Notes: a model not told the origin generated them from the sequence alone. DNA of 64,000 nt from Flavobacteriales bacterium (GCA_016713865.1 JADJOG010000006.1:1-64000); one strand, 5' to 3'; positions 36,356 to 45,121 are shown, numbered from the stretch's first letter. Translations and numbers: made by a program.

Positions 36356-36942
36356 AGCGAGAGGCTGCCATCGTGCAGCAGGCGATCCACTTTAAGCACG
36401 CCGGCCACGGTGAGGCTGTCGCGCAACTCGCCGCGCATCACCATCTCCACCAATTCGCTGAAAGGCACTTTGCGCAGCTCGAGCTGCTCGTTGTGATCGG
36501 GCTCCGGCTCGTGGAAGGTGAGCCCTTGCGCCACGTAGATGATCGCCACTTCGTCGCTGGCGCTGTTGCTCAGATCCATCTGCAGCACCTCGGTCCAATG
36601 CTCCGCTACGATGCCCGCCTCCTCGCGCAATTCGCGCTGGGCGCTCTCGATAGGCGGCCGCTCGCGCGATCCGCCGCCCTCGATGATCTCCCAGCTGTAC
36701 GCATCGATGGGATAGCGGTACTGCCCCACGATCCAGGTGTTGCCCTCTTCATCCAAGGGGATGATGCCGACCGCCAGGTTCTTGAAATGCACCACGCCGT
36801 AGATGCCCTCGCGCCCGCTGGGGTCGATGATCTCGTGGTGGCTCACGCTGATCCACGGGGTGCTGTAACGCTCTTCAACGGAGCGCGTTTTCCATGGGCC
36901 TCTTTGCTGCATGCCGTCGGTATCGATGATGCGTGTTGGCAA
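36346..36942 (-). CDS. Nudix hydrolase, ADP-ribose pyrophosphatase-like, 198 aa
   Basis: It hydrolyses a nucleoside diphosphate linked to another moiety, most likely ADP-ribose or an ADP-sugar. The Nudix box is complete: G-G-G-S-R then E...RELREEAGI, with the metal-binding Glu residues in REXXEEXG. The upstream strand IVGQYRYPIDAYSWEIIEGG is the typical approach to the box in ADPRase. The start could be 36942 or the internal Met at 36912. The first start lies 6 bases after the stop of the TonB-like gene, suggesting a two-gene operon. Confidence 0.88.
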   Translation of the reverse strand: MPTRIIDTDGMQQRGPWKTRSVEERYSTPWISVSHHEIIDPSGREGIYGVVHFKNLAVGIIPLDEEGNTWIVGQYRYPIDAYSWEIIEGGGSRERPPIESAQRELREEAGIVAEHWTEVLQMDLSNSASDEVAIIYVAQGLTFHEPEPDHNEQLELRKVPFSELVEMVMRGELRDSLTVAGVLKVDRLLHDGSLSLQK

Positions 36943-36948
36943 GGATGG

Positions 36949-37713
36949 TCAGCGACGATCCTTGGGAAGTGAGAAGCGGATGCTCACCTGCAAGCTGCTG
37001 CGCACACGCTTTCCGTCCCGCACGCCAGGCTTCCATGCGATGCGGTGCATGAGCCGAATGGCCTCCTCCACGCAGCCTCCTCCTAATTCCTCTATAACAT
37101 GCATGTTCGACAGGGCGCCAGAGGCTTCAACCACGAATTCGATCTTCACCGTGCCTTCGAGGCTCCTGCGGAAAGCCTCGGGGGGGTAGCGCATCTCACG
37201 GGCGATATGGTTAGGCAGTCCGCTCATGCCGTTGGGTATCACCGGTGCCATCTGCGTTTCGAGTTGCCGCGACGTATGGATGGTCAGTGATTCGTCCTGA
37301 GGCAGGCTGAACACATCGTCGTCGCGCTTGTGCCTTGCCTTCAGCCAGCGCTTGTACCGCGCGGGGTCGAACGGCACCGCGATATGAAGCTCTTTTCCGG
37401 AACAGGCCTCTCCTGCAGTTGCAGGACGCCAGTTCACGAGGCGCATGATGCGAAGGGCCTCGGTATCGCATTCCGGGCAAAGGCCGCGCGCCACATGCAC
37501 CCCGATGGTCTTTCCCGAGGGATCCACGGATGTGGAAATGACCACATCGCCCTTGATGCCCGCTTCCAACGCTACGACGGGATAGGTGAGCTCCTGCTCG
37601 AACAAGTGGTCCAATGCACCATATCCGCCAGTTGGAATGCACACGCCGTCGGTTTGTGCTGCTGAGCTTAAGCTGACGATTATTGCGACGGATGGGAGCA
37701 GGTTGCGGATCAT
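36949..37713 (-). CDS. Secreted protein with two TonB C-terminal-like domains, 254 aa
   Basis: The start at 37713 gives a signal peptide MIRNLLPSVAIIVSLSSAAQ with no cytoplasmic anchor helix. Two TonB_C domains follow: the first (about residues 45-125) with YPVVALEAGIKGDVVISTSV and ALRIMRLVNWRPA, the second (about 170-250) with MRYPPEAFRRSLEGTVKIEF and AIRLMHRIAWKPGVRDGKRV. Lacking the Pro-rich linker and the membrane helix of true TonB, it is probably a periplasmic TonB-like or structural protein. It is divergent from the Smr gene, with 28 bases between the starts. Confidence 0.83.
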   Translation of the reverse strand: MIRNLLPSVAIIVSLSSAAQTDGVCIPTGGYGALDHLFEQELTYPVVALEAGIKGDVVISTSVDPSGKTIGVHVARGLCPECDTEALRIMRLVNWRPATAGEACSGKELHIAVPFDPARYKRWLKARHKRDDDVFSLPQDESLTIHTSRQLETQMAPVIPNGMSGLPNHIAREMRYPPEAFRRSLEGTVKIEFVVEASGALSNMHVIEELGGGCVEEAIRLMHRIAWKPGVRDGKRVRSSLQVSIRFSLPKDRR

Positions 37714-37729
37714 GGTTGATGAGGCCCTG

Positions 37730-37737
37730 TACTTTTG
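37730..37737 (+). promoter_or_regulatory. Promoter -7 box (TACTTTTG) of the Smr gene
   Basis: An exact TAnnTTTG match ends 4 bases before the ATG at 37742, implying an essentially leaderless transcript. Confidence 0.65.
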
Positions 37738-37741
37738 CGGC

Positions 37742-38329
37742 ATGGCCAAGGCAAAGTTGCGTGCTGGCGACCGAGTCACCTACATCGATGACGTAGGCGG
37801 TGGGGTGGTGCTGCGCCTTGGCCGGCCAGGGTACGTGGTGCTACGCACCGACGACGGCTTCGAACTGGAGCAGCACGAGACCCAATTGATCCCGGTGAAG
37901 GAAGAGGAGCGACGCGCGCATCTGCGTGTGAGTGACCATGCGGTTGGCATGCGCGTGGCGAACGAGCTTATGGATGCGAAGCGGAGGAAACCGGGCGCCA
38001 TCAGGCCCGGCAAGACTCCTAAGAAGCAGGAGGACAATAGCGTTGCCGAAGTGGATCTGCATCTGCACGAGATCATCGACGATGAGCGACGCTTGAGCGA
38101 AGGGGAGCGGCTGGAGTATCAATTGCGCTTCTTCGAGCGAGCCTTAGAGGCCGCCATTCGGAATGGCAAGCGCAAACTCATCGTGATCCACGGCGTGGGG
38201 GAAGGTGTGCTGCGCGAAGAGGTCCGCAGAATACTCCAGTACTACGACGGCGTGCGGTTCTACGATGGTGAGATGCGGCGTTACGGGGTGGGCGCCACAG
38301 AGGTGGAGATCTTGCGAGGAAAGGGTTGA
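37742..38329 (+). CDS. Smr/MutS2 C-terminal domain protein (DUF2027-like N-terminus), 195 aa
   Basis: The N-terminal domain (LRAGDRVTYIDDVGGGVVLR, a beta-barrel-like element) matches DUF2027. The C-terminal Smr domain (about residues 105-195) has AEVDLHLHEIIDDERRLSEG and the nuclease signature KLIVIHGVGEGVLREEVRRI. Smr domains nick or cleave nucleic acids in some family members, such as ribosome rescue factors; activity is not provable here. The start is fixed by the promoter box immediately upstream; a longer frame to 37586 would overlap the divergent gene. The protein ends GATEVEILRGKG. RNase P RNA follows. Confidence 0.88.
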   Translation: MAKAKLRAGDRVTYIDDVGGGVVLRLGRPGYVVLRTDDGFELEQHETQLIPVKEEERRAHLRVSDHAVGMRVANELMDAKRRKPGAIRPGKTPKKQEDNSVAEVDLHLHEIIDDERRLSEGERLEYQLRFFERALEAAIRNGKRKLIVIHGVGEGVLREEVRRILQYYDGVRFYDGEMRRYGVGATEVEILRGKG

Positions 38330-38391
38330 GGGTTGGTCGGAGGCTGGTTGAGTGCGCGGTTTGCATCAACCGTTCAGAAGTTCATTGGCAT

Positions 38392-38780
38392 CCTGTGCAT
38401 CGCTCCACCGCCGCTTTTGCAGAGAAGCGGAGGAAAGTCCGGGCAGCGTAGGGCACCGTGCTTCCTAACGGGAAGGGGCGTCGCTGGGAACGGCGGCGCC
38501 ACGGAAAGTGCCGCAGAAAGGGAAACCGCCACGGCGAAAGCCGGGGTAAGGGTGAAAAGGTGAGGTAAGAGCTCACCAGCGTCTCGTGCGAGCGGTACGG
38601 CTTGGTAAACCCCACGGGCTGCAAGACCATGTAAACCGGGGCTCCGTCGCAAGGCGGATAAGGGCGGCTCGTCCGATTCCGGAGGGTAGGTCGATCGAGG
38701 TCTCGCGTGAGCGGGATCCCAGATAGATGGTGGAGGTTCCGCGCAAGCGGGATACAAGACCCGGCTTATAGATGCACAGG
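38392..38780 (+). ncRNA. rnpB: RNase P RNA (bacterial class A), about 389 nt
   Basis: The catalytic RNA that removes tRNA 5' leaders. P1 is visible as CCTGTGCATC (38392-38401) paired with GATGCACAGG (38771-38780). The conserved core has GAGGAAAGTCCGGGC near 38430 and GAGGTAAGAGCTCACC near 38563. GGTAAACCCC precedes CAAGACC, then AGATAGATGGTGG, and the 3' conserved ACAAGACCCGGCTTATAG. No plausible protein gene overlaps it. It is flanked by the Smr gene and a promoter-driven secreted-protein gene. Confidence 0.96.
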
Positions 38781-38786
38781 CCTTCA

Positions 38787-38838
38787 TGAAGGGCTCTCGC
38801 GCGGCATGTGCCGATGCGGGGGCCCTTCACCTTTTTTA
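38787..38838 (+). terminator. Terminator of rnpB
   Basis: Outer stem TGAAGGGC/GCCCTTCA (38787-38794 with 38822-38829), an inner stem CGGC/GCCG in the loop, then six T at 38832-38837. Confidence 0.9.
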
Positions 38839-38883
38839 GCCCGTGGGCGGGCGTGGCGCGAAAGCTGCCTCGCATGGCACCGA

Positions 38884-38891
38884 TACATTTG
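38884..38891 (+). promoter_or_regulatory. Promoter -7 box (TACATTTG)
   Basis: An exact TAnnTTTG match 7 bases before the ATG at 38899, the start of a short-leader transcript. Confidence 0.6.
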
Positions 38892-38898
38892 ACCATCG

Positions 38899-39615
38899 AT
38901 GCGCGCGACAATCCTCGCCTTGGCCTTTCTTCTCTGCTCCACATCGGCTTTCGCCCAGGATTCCGTGACCATACTTGGCAAGGTCAGCTCAAGCAGCAAT
39001 GATCGCGGCTTCTACGACCTCATGATCGTGAACAAGCGATCGCGCGCTGGCGTGTTCGGTAATCCCGATGGCACCTTCACGGTGAGCGCCTTGCGCACCG
39101 ATACGCTCTTGGTCGGATCAGTGGGCCACCGGACCGCAGTGATCACCATGGCCGATAGCGTGGCGAAACAAGAGTACCACGTGACTGTGCGGTTGTTGCC
39201 GCTGCAAGTGCAGCTCGCCGAGGTGTAGATCATCAGCCAGCGAACCCTGCAGGAGATCCAGCGGGACATCGAGAAGCTCGGTTACCGTGATCGCGACTTC
39301 CGCATCAGCCAAGTGGACGCATTGCAGAGCCCTATCACCTTCCTTTATCAAGAGTTCAGCCGGCGCGAGCGGAGCAAGCGCCTGGTGGCCCAGATGCGTA
39401 ATGAGGACCGCAAGCGCGAATTGCTCCGGGAGCTGTTGCACCAGTACGTGGCGTTCGACATCATCAATCTGAACGATGAGGCCTTCGACGACTTCATCGA
39501 GTTCTGCAGCGTGCCCGATGAAGTGATCAAAGGGCTTACCCAGTACGACTTCATCCTGTATGTGAAGAAGCGGTACGAGATGTACGCCAGCCTTGGCCCC
39601 ACGCGCAGGCATTGA
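38899..39615 (+). CDS. Secreted carboxypeptidase-regulatory-like protein interrupted by an in-frame TAG
   Basis: The signal peptide is MRATILALAFLLCSTSAFAQ. A CarboxypepD_reg-like domain (TILGKVSSSSNDRGFYDLMI, SRAGVFGNPDGTFTVSALRT, LVGSVGHRTAVITMADS) leads to VQLAEV, then a TAG at 39226-39228. The same frame continues with IISQRTLQEIQRDIEKLGYR, the conserved SPITFLYQEFSRRERSKRLV region and GLTQYDFILYVKKRYEMYAS. These continue the usual architecture of this family, so the TAG is a substitution or error inside one gene of about 238 codons rather than an indel. It is followed closely by another secreted-protein gene. Confidence 0.78.
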
Positions 39616-39620
39616 ATGAG

Positions 39621-40574
39621 ATGCACGCTTGCGGTTGCCTGCACCATTCAAGGTCCACTTTGGTCGCGCTGTGCCTGCTTATTCACCTGGTACTGGCCCA
39701 AGGGCAAACGGACACGCTGCTAGGGCACATCACCTTGGACGAGGTGGTGATCAGCGCGCAGGCCGATGGTTTCGATGTGGCGGCTTTCGTTGAACGGGTG
39801 CGAACGGATACCACCTTCCACAAGGCATTCCTGAACACGCGCTACTTCCCGTATGCAGTGAAAAGCGAGGCTGTGGTAAGGCGAAAGGATGAACGCGAGA
39901 GCGCAGCGATCTTCCGCCGGGCACGTCTGCTGAGCGATGGTGCCATGGCCACGCAGCGGATCGACAGCTTGAGTGAACGCGGACGATTGCGCGATCGCAA
40001 GGGCAGGTTCCGCTACCTCACCATCGAGATGTACGACGATGTGTTCTTCCCGAAGGGCGAGTTTCCCGCAAACAACACCGTGGCCGGGCGGAAACTGGAA
40101 TTGGAGCGCGCCAGCCGCTTCGACAAGTACAAGAGTGAGCTGAAGAAGTTCATGTTCGATCCGGGAACCGAGATCGCCAGCGTGCCCTTCATAGGCCGGA
40201 AGCTCGCGCTATTCAGCCCCGATATGGCGCCGCTCTACGATTTCCGCCTCTGGGCGGATGAACGAGGTGGGCGTGCATGCTGGGTGTTCAGCGCGGCAGC
40301 TAAGCCGGAGCACCGCGATGGCAAGACCGTGATCAAGACGATGGACACTTGGTTCGATCAGGAGACCAACGATGTGCTCGCGCGCGCATACCGCATCGCG
40401 CACCAGTCGGTCTTCCTCGATTTCGATATCACCATCAGCGTGCGTAACATTCGTATCGGCGATGGGCTTGTCCCGGTGCGCGTGAGCTACGATGGCGACT
40501 GGGATATCCCCTTCGAGCAGCGCGAACTGGTTCGCTTCTGGCTCGAGTATTCGGACTGGCGCATCGCGCCTTGA
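39621..40574 (+). CDS. Secreted protein of unknown function, 317 aa
   Basis: It has an N-terminal hydrophobic signal (STLVALCLLIHLVLAQGQ). The middle region contains KAFLNTRYFPYAVKSEAVVR, YLTIEMYDDVFFPKGEFPAN and a basic helical stretch (ELERASRFDKYKSELKKFMF). The C-terminus is beta-rich and outer-membrane-like (VFLDFDITISVRNIRI, ending LEYSDWRIAP). I do not recognise a named domain. Similar proteins are common in Bacteroidota next to CarboxypepD_reg-like genes, as here. The start is taken at 39621 (MHACGCLHH); TTG at 39612 is an alternative. It is in the same operon as the gene before it and convergent with the following lipoprotein gene. Confidence 0.7.
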   Translation: MHACGCLHHSRSTLVALCLLIHLVLAQGQTDTLLGHITLDEVVISAQADGFDVAAFVERVRTDTTFHKAFLNTRYFPYAVKSEAVVRRKDERESAAIFRRARLLSDGAMATQRIDSLSERGRLRDRKGRFRYLTIEMYDDVFFPKGEFPANNTVAGRKLELERASRFDKYKSELKKFMFDPGTEIASVPFIGRKLALFSPDMAPLYDFRLWADERGGRACWVFSAAAKPEHRDGKTVIKTMDTWFDQETNDVLARAYRIAHQSVFLDFDITISVRNIRIGDGLVPVRVSYDGDWDIPFEQRELVRFWLEYSDWRIAP

Positions 40575-40577
40575 ATT

Positions 40578-41705
40578 TCAGAGTCCAGCGCCAGCCTCCT
40601 GCAGCCTTATTGCGATGCGTTTCGATGCACGCTCCAGCAACTGGGCGCGCGGGGTGCCGCGAGTGATCTCTTGCCGGTTCACGCGCACCACTTCCGAGAG
40701 ATGGATGCGCCCGGTCTCGGCGCTGATCAATTGCACTTGCGCCTCCAATTGCTTCGCGAGCAGGTCGTCGAAGCGCAGCAAGCGAATGGCGAGCACATAA
40801 CGGGCACCAATCAGCTTTCCGGCTTCGGCAATTCGTTGTTCATCGTAGGCGCCGCTCATCTGCCGCCGCTGCTCGGCCAGCACGCGCTCGGTGTTCTCAC
40901 GGTCAATGAGGATGATGAAGGGGTCTTTCGCATCGAGCACGGCTTCTTTGATGCGTGCGAGGAACTGGGCCGACAGCTCCGATTCGGAAGCGCCGGAGAT
41001 CATGTCCGCGCTGCCTGAACCGCCTTGCACCATGAGGCAGGCCATGGTAATGCTGGCCGCATCGAGGCAGACCGTGCGCTTGGCAAGGGCATCCTTGTGG
41101 GCGGGATCTAGGCTCATTACCTGATCGAATTTCCGGTAGGCCTCGCGCCACAATTGCTTCTCCATCGCGATTGCGCCCTCGCGATACAGCGGTTCCGTGC
41201 GCGCGAGTCGTTGCAGGTGTTCCGCATCACGGTGCGTGGGCCATAGTCGAAGGGCTTGCGTGCAAAGGTCCTCGGCTTCGGTGAATTGGTCGTTGCCAAA
41301 GGCCGATGCAGCCTGCGCGTAGAGTGCGGAGGCTTGCGCCTGCGTGGTGCGGGAGCGCGCGGCTTCCATGGCCGGGTTCGGTTCCAAGTTCAGGCCTTTC
41401 GCATCCATCATGCGCTTGAAGGTCATCGCCTCGTCGCGGAGCCGGTCGCCCGCCTTCAGGTCGTCCAGGTTGTACGCGGTGATCGCGCGCTCCTGCAACC
41501 TGTCGAGCATGCCCTGCGCCGTGCGCTTCATGCCTACTCGAGCCAGCACTTCATTCGGCTTTCGATTGTGCAAGTCGGCGTACTGCTCGTGCGCCTCTTT
41601 CAGCAGATCGTGCTGCTCGTCGCTCTCTGCGCGCGCCATCTGCTTCCGCGTGGACCCACAGGCGATGGCACTGGTGGCAATGAGGATGACGAGAAGGATG
41701 CGCAT
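40578..41705 (-). CDS. CsgG/LpoB-like TPR lipoprotein, 375 aa
   Basis: A lipoprotein signal MRILLVILIATSAIACGS has a canonical lipobox (S-A-I-A-C). It carries TPR-like helical repeats (about residues 30-220: HEQYADLHNRKPNEVLARVG, ASAFGNDQFTEAEDLCTQAL, WREAYRKFDQVMSLDPAHKD). These lead into a CsgG-type C-terminal domain with FIILIDRENTERVLAEQRRQ, IAEAGKLIGARYVLAIRLLR and VQLISAETGRIHLSEVVRVN. CsgG-like domains form or regulate outer-membrane assemblies. In this context it could be an envelope assembly factor. The frame is intact. The N-terminal TPR plus CsgG combination is unusual and worth noting. Confidence 0.75.
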   Translation of the reverse strand: MRILLVILIATSAIACGSTRKQMARAESDEQHDLLKEAHEQYADLHNRKPNEVLARVGMKRTAQGMLDRLQERAITAYNLDDLKAGDRLRDEAMTFKRMMDAKGLNLEPNPAMEAARSRTTQAQASALYAQAASAFGNDQFTEAEDLCTQALRLWPTHRDAEHLQRLARTEPLYREGAIAMEKQLWREAYRKFDQVMSLDPAHKDALAKRTVCLDAASITMACLMVQGGSGSADMISGASESELSAQFLARIKEAVLDAKDPFIILIDRENTERVLAEQRRQMSGAYDEQRIAEAGKLIGARYVLAIRLLRFDDLLAKQLEAQVQLISAETGRIHLSEVVRVNRQEITRGTPRAQLLERASKRIAIRLQEAGAGL

Positions 41706-41852
41706 GGCTGGCGAAATAAAGTCAAGAGCCGTGCCGCTGCGCAGGTCTTCGCGTTCGCGGCGCGCATGCTATGGTGTGCGTGTTATCGACCCAATATGGA
41801 ATCCTGCATGGCAATCGAACTCCTAAGCGGATCTCGATGCGGGCGCTGAAAG

Positions 41853-41884
41853 AGAGAGCCCTTGCCATGCGGCAAGGGCTCTCT
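41853..41884 (-). terminator. Rho-independent terminator downstream of mscL
   Basis: A 14-bp perfect stem AGAGAGCCCTTGCC/GGCAAGGGCTCTCT with a 4-base loop. On the - strand it is followed by CTCTTTC, 16 bases after the mscL stop. Confidence 0.85.
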
Positions 41885-41900
41885 TACAGGTCTGAGGCGA

Positions 41901-42278
41901 TTACTTCTTGAGTGCGTCACGAATCTCCATGAGGAGCTTCTCTTCATTGCTTGGACCAGGAGGAGGTGGGGCAGGCTCATTCTTCTTCATCGAATTGATG
42001 CCTTTGATCACCATGAATAGCGCGAAGGCGACGATCAAGAATGAAATGACACTGGAGAGGAAGTTGCCGTACTTGATGGCGGTGCCGGGCACCATCAATT
42101 CGCTGAGGTCCGTGAGGTTCGCAGCCTTCAGCGCAGGTGTCAGGATCGCGGGCGTGATGATGTCATCGACGAGCGACCCCACGATCTTCCCGAAAGCTCC
42201 ACCGATCACGACGCCGACAGCTAAATCAATGACATTGCCGCGCATCGCGAAATCCTTGAACTCCTTCATCATGCCCAT
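41901..42278 (-). CDS. mscL: Large-conductance mechanosensitive channel MscL, 125 aa
   Basis: A homopentameric inner-membrane channel opening on hypo-osmotic stretch. The N-terminus MGMMKEFKDFAMRGNVIDLA matches the family start and includes the amphipathic S1 helix. TM1 is VGVVIGGAFGKIVGSLVDDI and TM2 is SSVISFLIVAFALFMVIKGI, then a Pro-rich linker (EPAPPPPGPSNEE) and a cytoplasmic helix KLLMEIRDALKK. The start at 42278 is set by this alignment; a frame extends 60 bases upstream but lacks family support. A TACATTCG promoter box lies 24 bases before it. Confidence 0.97.
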   Translation of the reverse strand: MGMMKEFKDFAMRGNVIDLAVGVVIGGAFGKIVGSLVDDIITPAILTPALKAANLTDLSELMVPGTAIKYGNFLSSVISFLIVAFALFMVIKGINSMKKNEPAPPPPGPSNEEKLLMEIRDALKK

Positions 42279-42301
42279 GGTAGTGAGGTTTTGGTTGGAG
42301 G

Positions 42302-42309
42302 CGAATGTA
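42302..42309 (-). promoter_or_regulatory. Promoter -7 box (TACATTCG) of mscL
   Basis: TACATTCG followed by CC on the - strand, 24 bases upstream of the mscL ATG; the -33 region has no TTG. Confidence 0.55.
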
Positions 42310-42324
42310 ACGGCCGCATCTGGA

Positions 42325-42855
42325 TCAGGAAGCCACACGCTTGAAGCGATAGCTGAACCCGCGCGGAGTCCCGTCCTTGCCCATGCCGCTCACGCGTGCG
42401 ATCCAATCGCCATCAGCTTGCAGGGCGTACACGATGCGCTGCGGGAAATCGTGCGCGGGGTTCTCGAACACCATGCTGTCGCCGATGCACGCGGTGAGCG
42501 GGAAGCGCACCATGCCCCCCTCGCTCTGTGATGGCACGCGCACATCGTAGCTCGGCGTGCCGGTGCTGTCGTAGGCCAATGAGAGGTGCTCAATGAAGAC
42601 GGTGTCCTGGCCCACCATCACGAAGCCGGTGCCCGCGTGGAAGGCATCGTCGGTGCGGCTCCAGATCTCGTGCACGAGAGCGCCCGGCTCGCTCACCGAA
42701 TCGGTCCATGCGCCCATGAGCTTGAGCACGAGCTCGCGGTAGCGGGCAGTGGTGCTATCGACCGGCTTGGCGGGAATCTCTTCGGCGGGAGCTTCGGGTG
42801 TTCCGCAGGCGACAAGGATCAGCGCAGCAGCGAATACAGGAAGGAACTTCTTCAT
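42325..42855 (-). CDS. DUF6265-like lipoprotein, 176 aa
   Basis: The lipoprotein signal MKKFLPVFAAALILVACG ends in the lipobox L-V-A-C. The remainder is a beta-rich lipocalin-like or heme-binding-barrel type domain: MGAWTDSVSEPGALVHEIWS, AFHAGTGFVMVGQDTVFIEH, VFENPAHDFPQRIVYALQAD and a C-terminal RGFSYRFKRV. Families of this kind (DUF6265) are small periplasmic or outer-membrane proteins of unknown role. The start ATGAAGAAG is clear. The stop of the thioesterase gene overlaps its start by 4 bases (ATGA), so the two are co-translated. Confidence 0.78.
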   Translation of the reverse strand: MKKFLPVFAAALILVACGTPEAPAEEIPAKPVDSTTARYRELVLKLMGAWTDSVSEPGALVHEIWSRTDDAFHAGTGFVMVGQDTVFIEHLSLAYDSTGTPSYDVRVPSQSEGGMVRFPLTACIGDSMVFENPAHDFPQRIVYALQADGDWIARVSGMGKDGTPRGFSYRFKRVAS

Positions 42856-43286
42856 GCGCCAAAACTACCGTCCTGAATCGAAGCGATTGCTGCGCGGATG
42901 GCATCTGGGATGCGCGCCTTCACCTGCTGCTTGTAGTCGAACATCACTTGCACGCTGGTGCCGGTGGCCACGATCGCGCCCTGCTCATCGGTGATCTCGT
43001 AAGCCATGGTGAAGCTGGTGTTGCCCACGGCGGTGCAGCCGCAGCGCACGGTGAGTTGGGCGGGCCATTCAACGGGCTTCTTGAAATCGCAGGTGGTGCT
43101 GGCGAGGATCACGCCCAGGCCGTGCTCGTTGTGCGAGCGCAATACGCCGATGCGGTCCAAGTAGTGCATGCGCACGCTCTCGAAGAAGCGGAAGTACACC
43201 ACGTTGTTCAGGTGCCCGAAGGCGTCCTGCTCGCCCCAAGCCACGGGGATCTCGATGCTGACGACGAAAGGGGTGGAGTCGCTCAC
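42852..43286 (-). CDS. Acyl-CoA thioesterase, YbgC/4HBT hot-dog family, 144 aa
   Basis: A hot-dog-fold thioesterase hydrolysing acyl-CoA. The catalytic signature is the loop AWGEQDAFGHLNNVVYFRFF, with the Asp of EQDAFGHLNN as nucleophile or base. Later conserved elements are VILASTTCDFKKPVEWPAQL and FTMAYEITDEQGAIVATGTS. The length is normal for a single hot-dog domain. The ATGA junction with the DUF349 gene upstream (stop at 43283) and the 4-base overlap with the lipoprotein downstream place it in a tight operon. Confidence 0.88.
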   Translation of the reverse strand: MSDSTPFVVSIEIPVAWGEQDAFGHLNNVVYFRFFESVRMHYLDRIGVLRSHNEHGLGVILASTTCDFKKPVEWPAQLTVRCGCTAVGNTSFTMAYEITDEQGAIVATGTSVQVMFDYKQQVKARIPDAIRAAIASIQDGSFGA

Positions 43287-45047
43287 CGCAGTTCCTTCAC
43301 CAGTTCGCGGTGCTGGCCCTTGAGGCGCTCCACGTCACGCGCGAGCTTGTCGATCTTCTTCTGCATCTCCTTCTTCATCTCCTCGCCGCTGGCGCTCTTG
43401 AAGTTGAACATGCCCATGTTGCGCTCCATCTGGCGCATCTCGCCCTCGAGCTCTTCGATCTTCCGCTTCACGAAACGGCTCTCGCGCTCGATGTTGAATT
43501 TGCCGTCGGGGCCGCTCTTCAGCTCTTCCATGTGATCCTGGAAGCGCAGGCGCATGCGCTCATCGGCTTCCACTTTCAGCTGGCCGTAGTGCTTGTCCAG
43601 CGCGGTGCGGTACTTCTCGTTCAGCTTGTCGAAGTCGCGTGGCGAAACACGACCGCTGTTCATCCAACGAATGCTGAAGGCTTTGAGCGCCTCGATGTCC
43701 TTGTTGCGCTCGCCGCTGTGCTGGAAGGCCTCGATCTCGGCGATCAGGGCTTCCTTGCCTTTCATGTTCTCGGCTTGCTCGGCATCCTGCTTCTCGAAGG
43801 TCTGCTTGCGGCTCTGGAAGAAGGCATCGCAGGCCTCGCGGAACTTGTTCCACAGTTTGTTCTCGTCGCGCGGACCAGCGCTGCCGGCTTCTTTCCATTG
43901 CTGTTGCAAGGCTTTCAGGCGGTCGGCGGTGCGCTTCCACTCGGTGCTGTCCTTCAAGGTGATGGCCTCGTTCATCAGCGCCATCTTCTTGTCGCGCGCA
44001 GCCTTGTACTTGTCGCGCAGCGCATCGAACCAATCGCGCTTGGCCGCGAAGAACACGTTGCACTGGTCGCGGAATTCCTTCCACACGCGCTCGTTGTCCT
44101 TCTTGGTGGCGAAGCCGATGCTCTTCCACGCGTTCTGCAGCTCCAGCACCTGATCGGTCACCTCTTTCCACTCCTTGGCTGAATTGGCCTTCAGGTCGGC
44201 GGTGAGGGCCTTCACCTTCTCTACCATGTCCTGCTTGGCTTGCAGGTTGGCCTCGTGTTCCGAGCGGCGCGCGCGGTAGTGCTCGTTGATCTTGTCGTAA
44301 ACGATGCGCGTGGCGTTCCAGAAGCCATCGCGGATGGCCTCCCAATCCTCCTTCACCGTGGGACCGATGTGCTGCCACTCGTCCTGGTACTTGCGGATGA
44401 GGGCCTCCATCTCGCGCACGGCGCCGGGCGTGTTGGCCTCCATGGCGCTGAGCATCTGCACATCGGCCACCAGCGCCTGCTTCAGGCCTGTGTTCTTGCG
44501 CAGGTCGTGATCGCGCAGCTCTTTGTAGATGCGGATGTGGTAGAAGAACTCATCCAGCAAATGGCTGAAGTCGCGCTGTAGGTCGCGGTAGTGCTGCGAC
44601 GGCACGGTCCGATACTCTTCCACTTCTCTTGTAGTTCCTTGAAGCGGTTGAAGGCGTTGCCGATGTTCTCTTCACCGGCGCATCAGATGCCTTCAGTTCC
44701 TCCATCACCGCCTGTTTCGCGGCGAGGTTGTCAGCTTCCTCTTTCTGCTTGCGGCGGCGGATGTCGTTCACCCGCTGGTTGTAGCTGTCGAGCAGCTGCT
44801 TGAATCGCTTGTCATCCTCGTCAACCAGCGGCGCCGATTCGATAGCCAAGGGCGCTTCACCTGCGGGCGCGCCATCTGCCGAAGCGGCTTCGCCCTGCTG
44901 GGCTTCGCCTTCGGCGTGGTGCTGCTGCGCGGCCACGAGGGCCTCGTAGGCTTCCTTGGTCACTTCCACCGCTTCCGGCAGCGGCTTCAACATCTTCCTG
45001 AGAAACGAGTTCTGGAGCCGTGCGAGCAGCTCTGCTTTGGTGGCCAT
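43283..45047 (-). CDS. DUF349 domain-containing protein (frameshifted), about 590 aa
   Basis: A long helical cytoplasmic protein with several tandem DUF349 repeats (each with W...F...FF patterns such as KEDWEAIRDGFWNATRIVYD, NERVWKEFRDQCNVFFAAKR, ENKLWNKFREACDAFFQSRK). The family is of unknown function; some members are linked to nucleic-acid or ribosome-associated roles. The N-terminal part starts at 45047 (MATKAELLARLQNSFLRKML) with an Ala/Glu-rich acidic linker. It breaks frame near 44685 and again near 44640, where another frame supplies the first DUF349 helix; from 44623 on it is continuous. A TATATTTG promoter box lies 37 bases upstream. The last four bases overlap the thioesterase gene. 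Confidence 0.86.
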
Positions 45048-45083
45048 GCGCTGAGTGGGAAAGGGCCTTTGGCCCGGACGGAC

Positions 45084-45091
45084 CAAATATA
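45084..45091 (-). promoter_or_regulatory. Promoter -7 box (TATATTTG) of the DUF349 operon
   Basis: An exact TAnnTTTG match on the - strand, 37 bases upstream of the ATG, heading the DUF349-thioesterase-lipoprotein operon. Confidence 0.65.
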
Positions 45092-45121
45092 GAGGGGGGG
45101 CACTTCACCCGGGAAGGTGAA

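Noticed and set aside
38374..38787. Open frames on both strands over the RNase P RNA
   Set aside because: The conserved core and paired P1 of RNase P RNA explain the whole stretch.
39226..39228. TAG as a recoded or suppressed codon
   Set aside because: Only one such codon was seen in the window, many other genes carry ordinary errors, and nothing suggests a suppressor tRNA.
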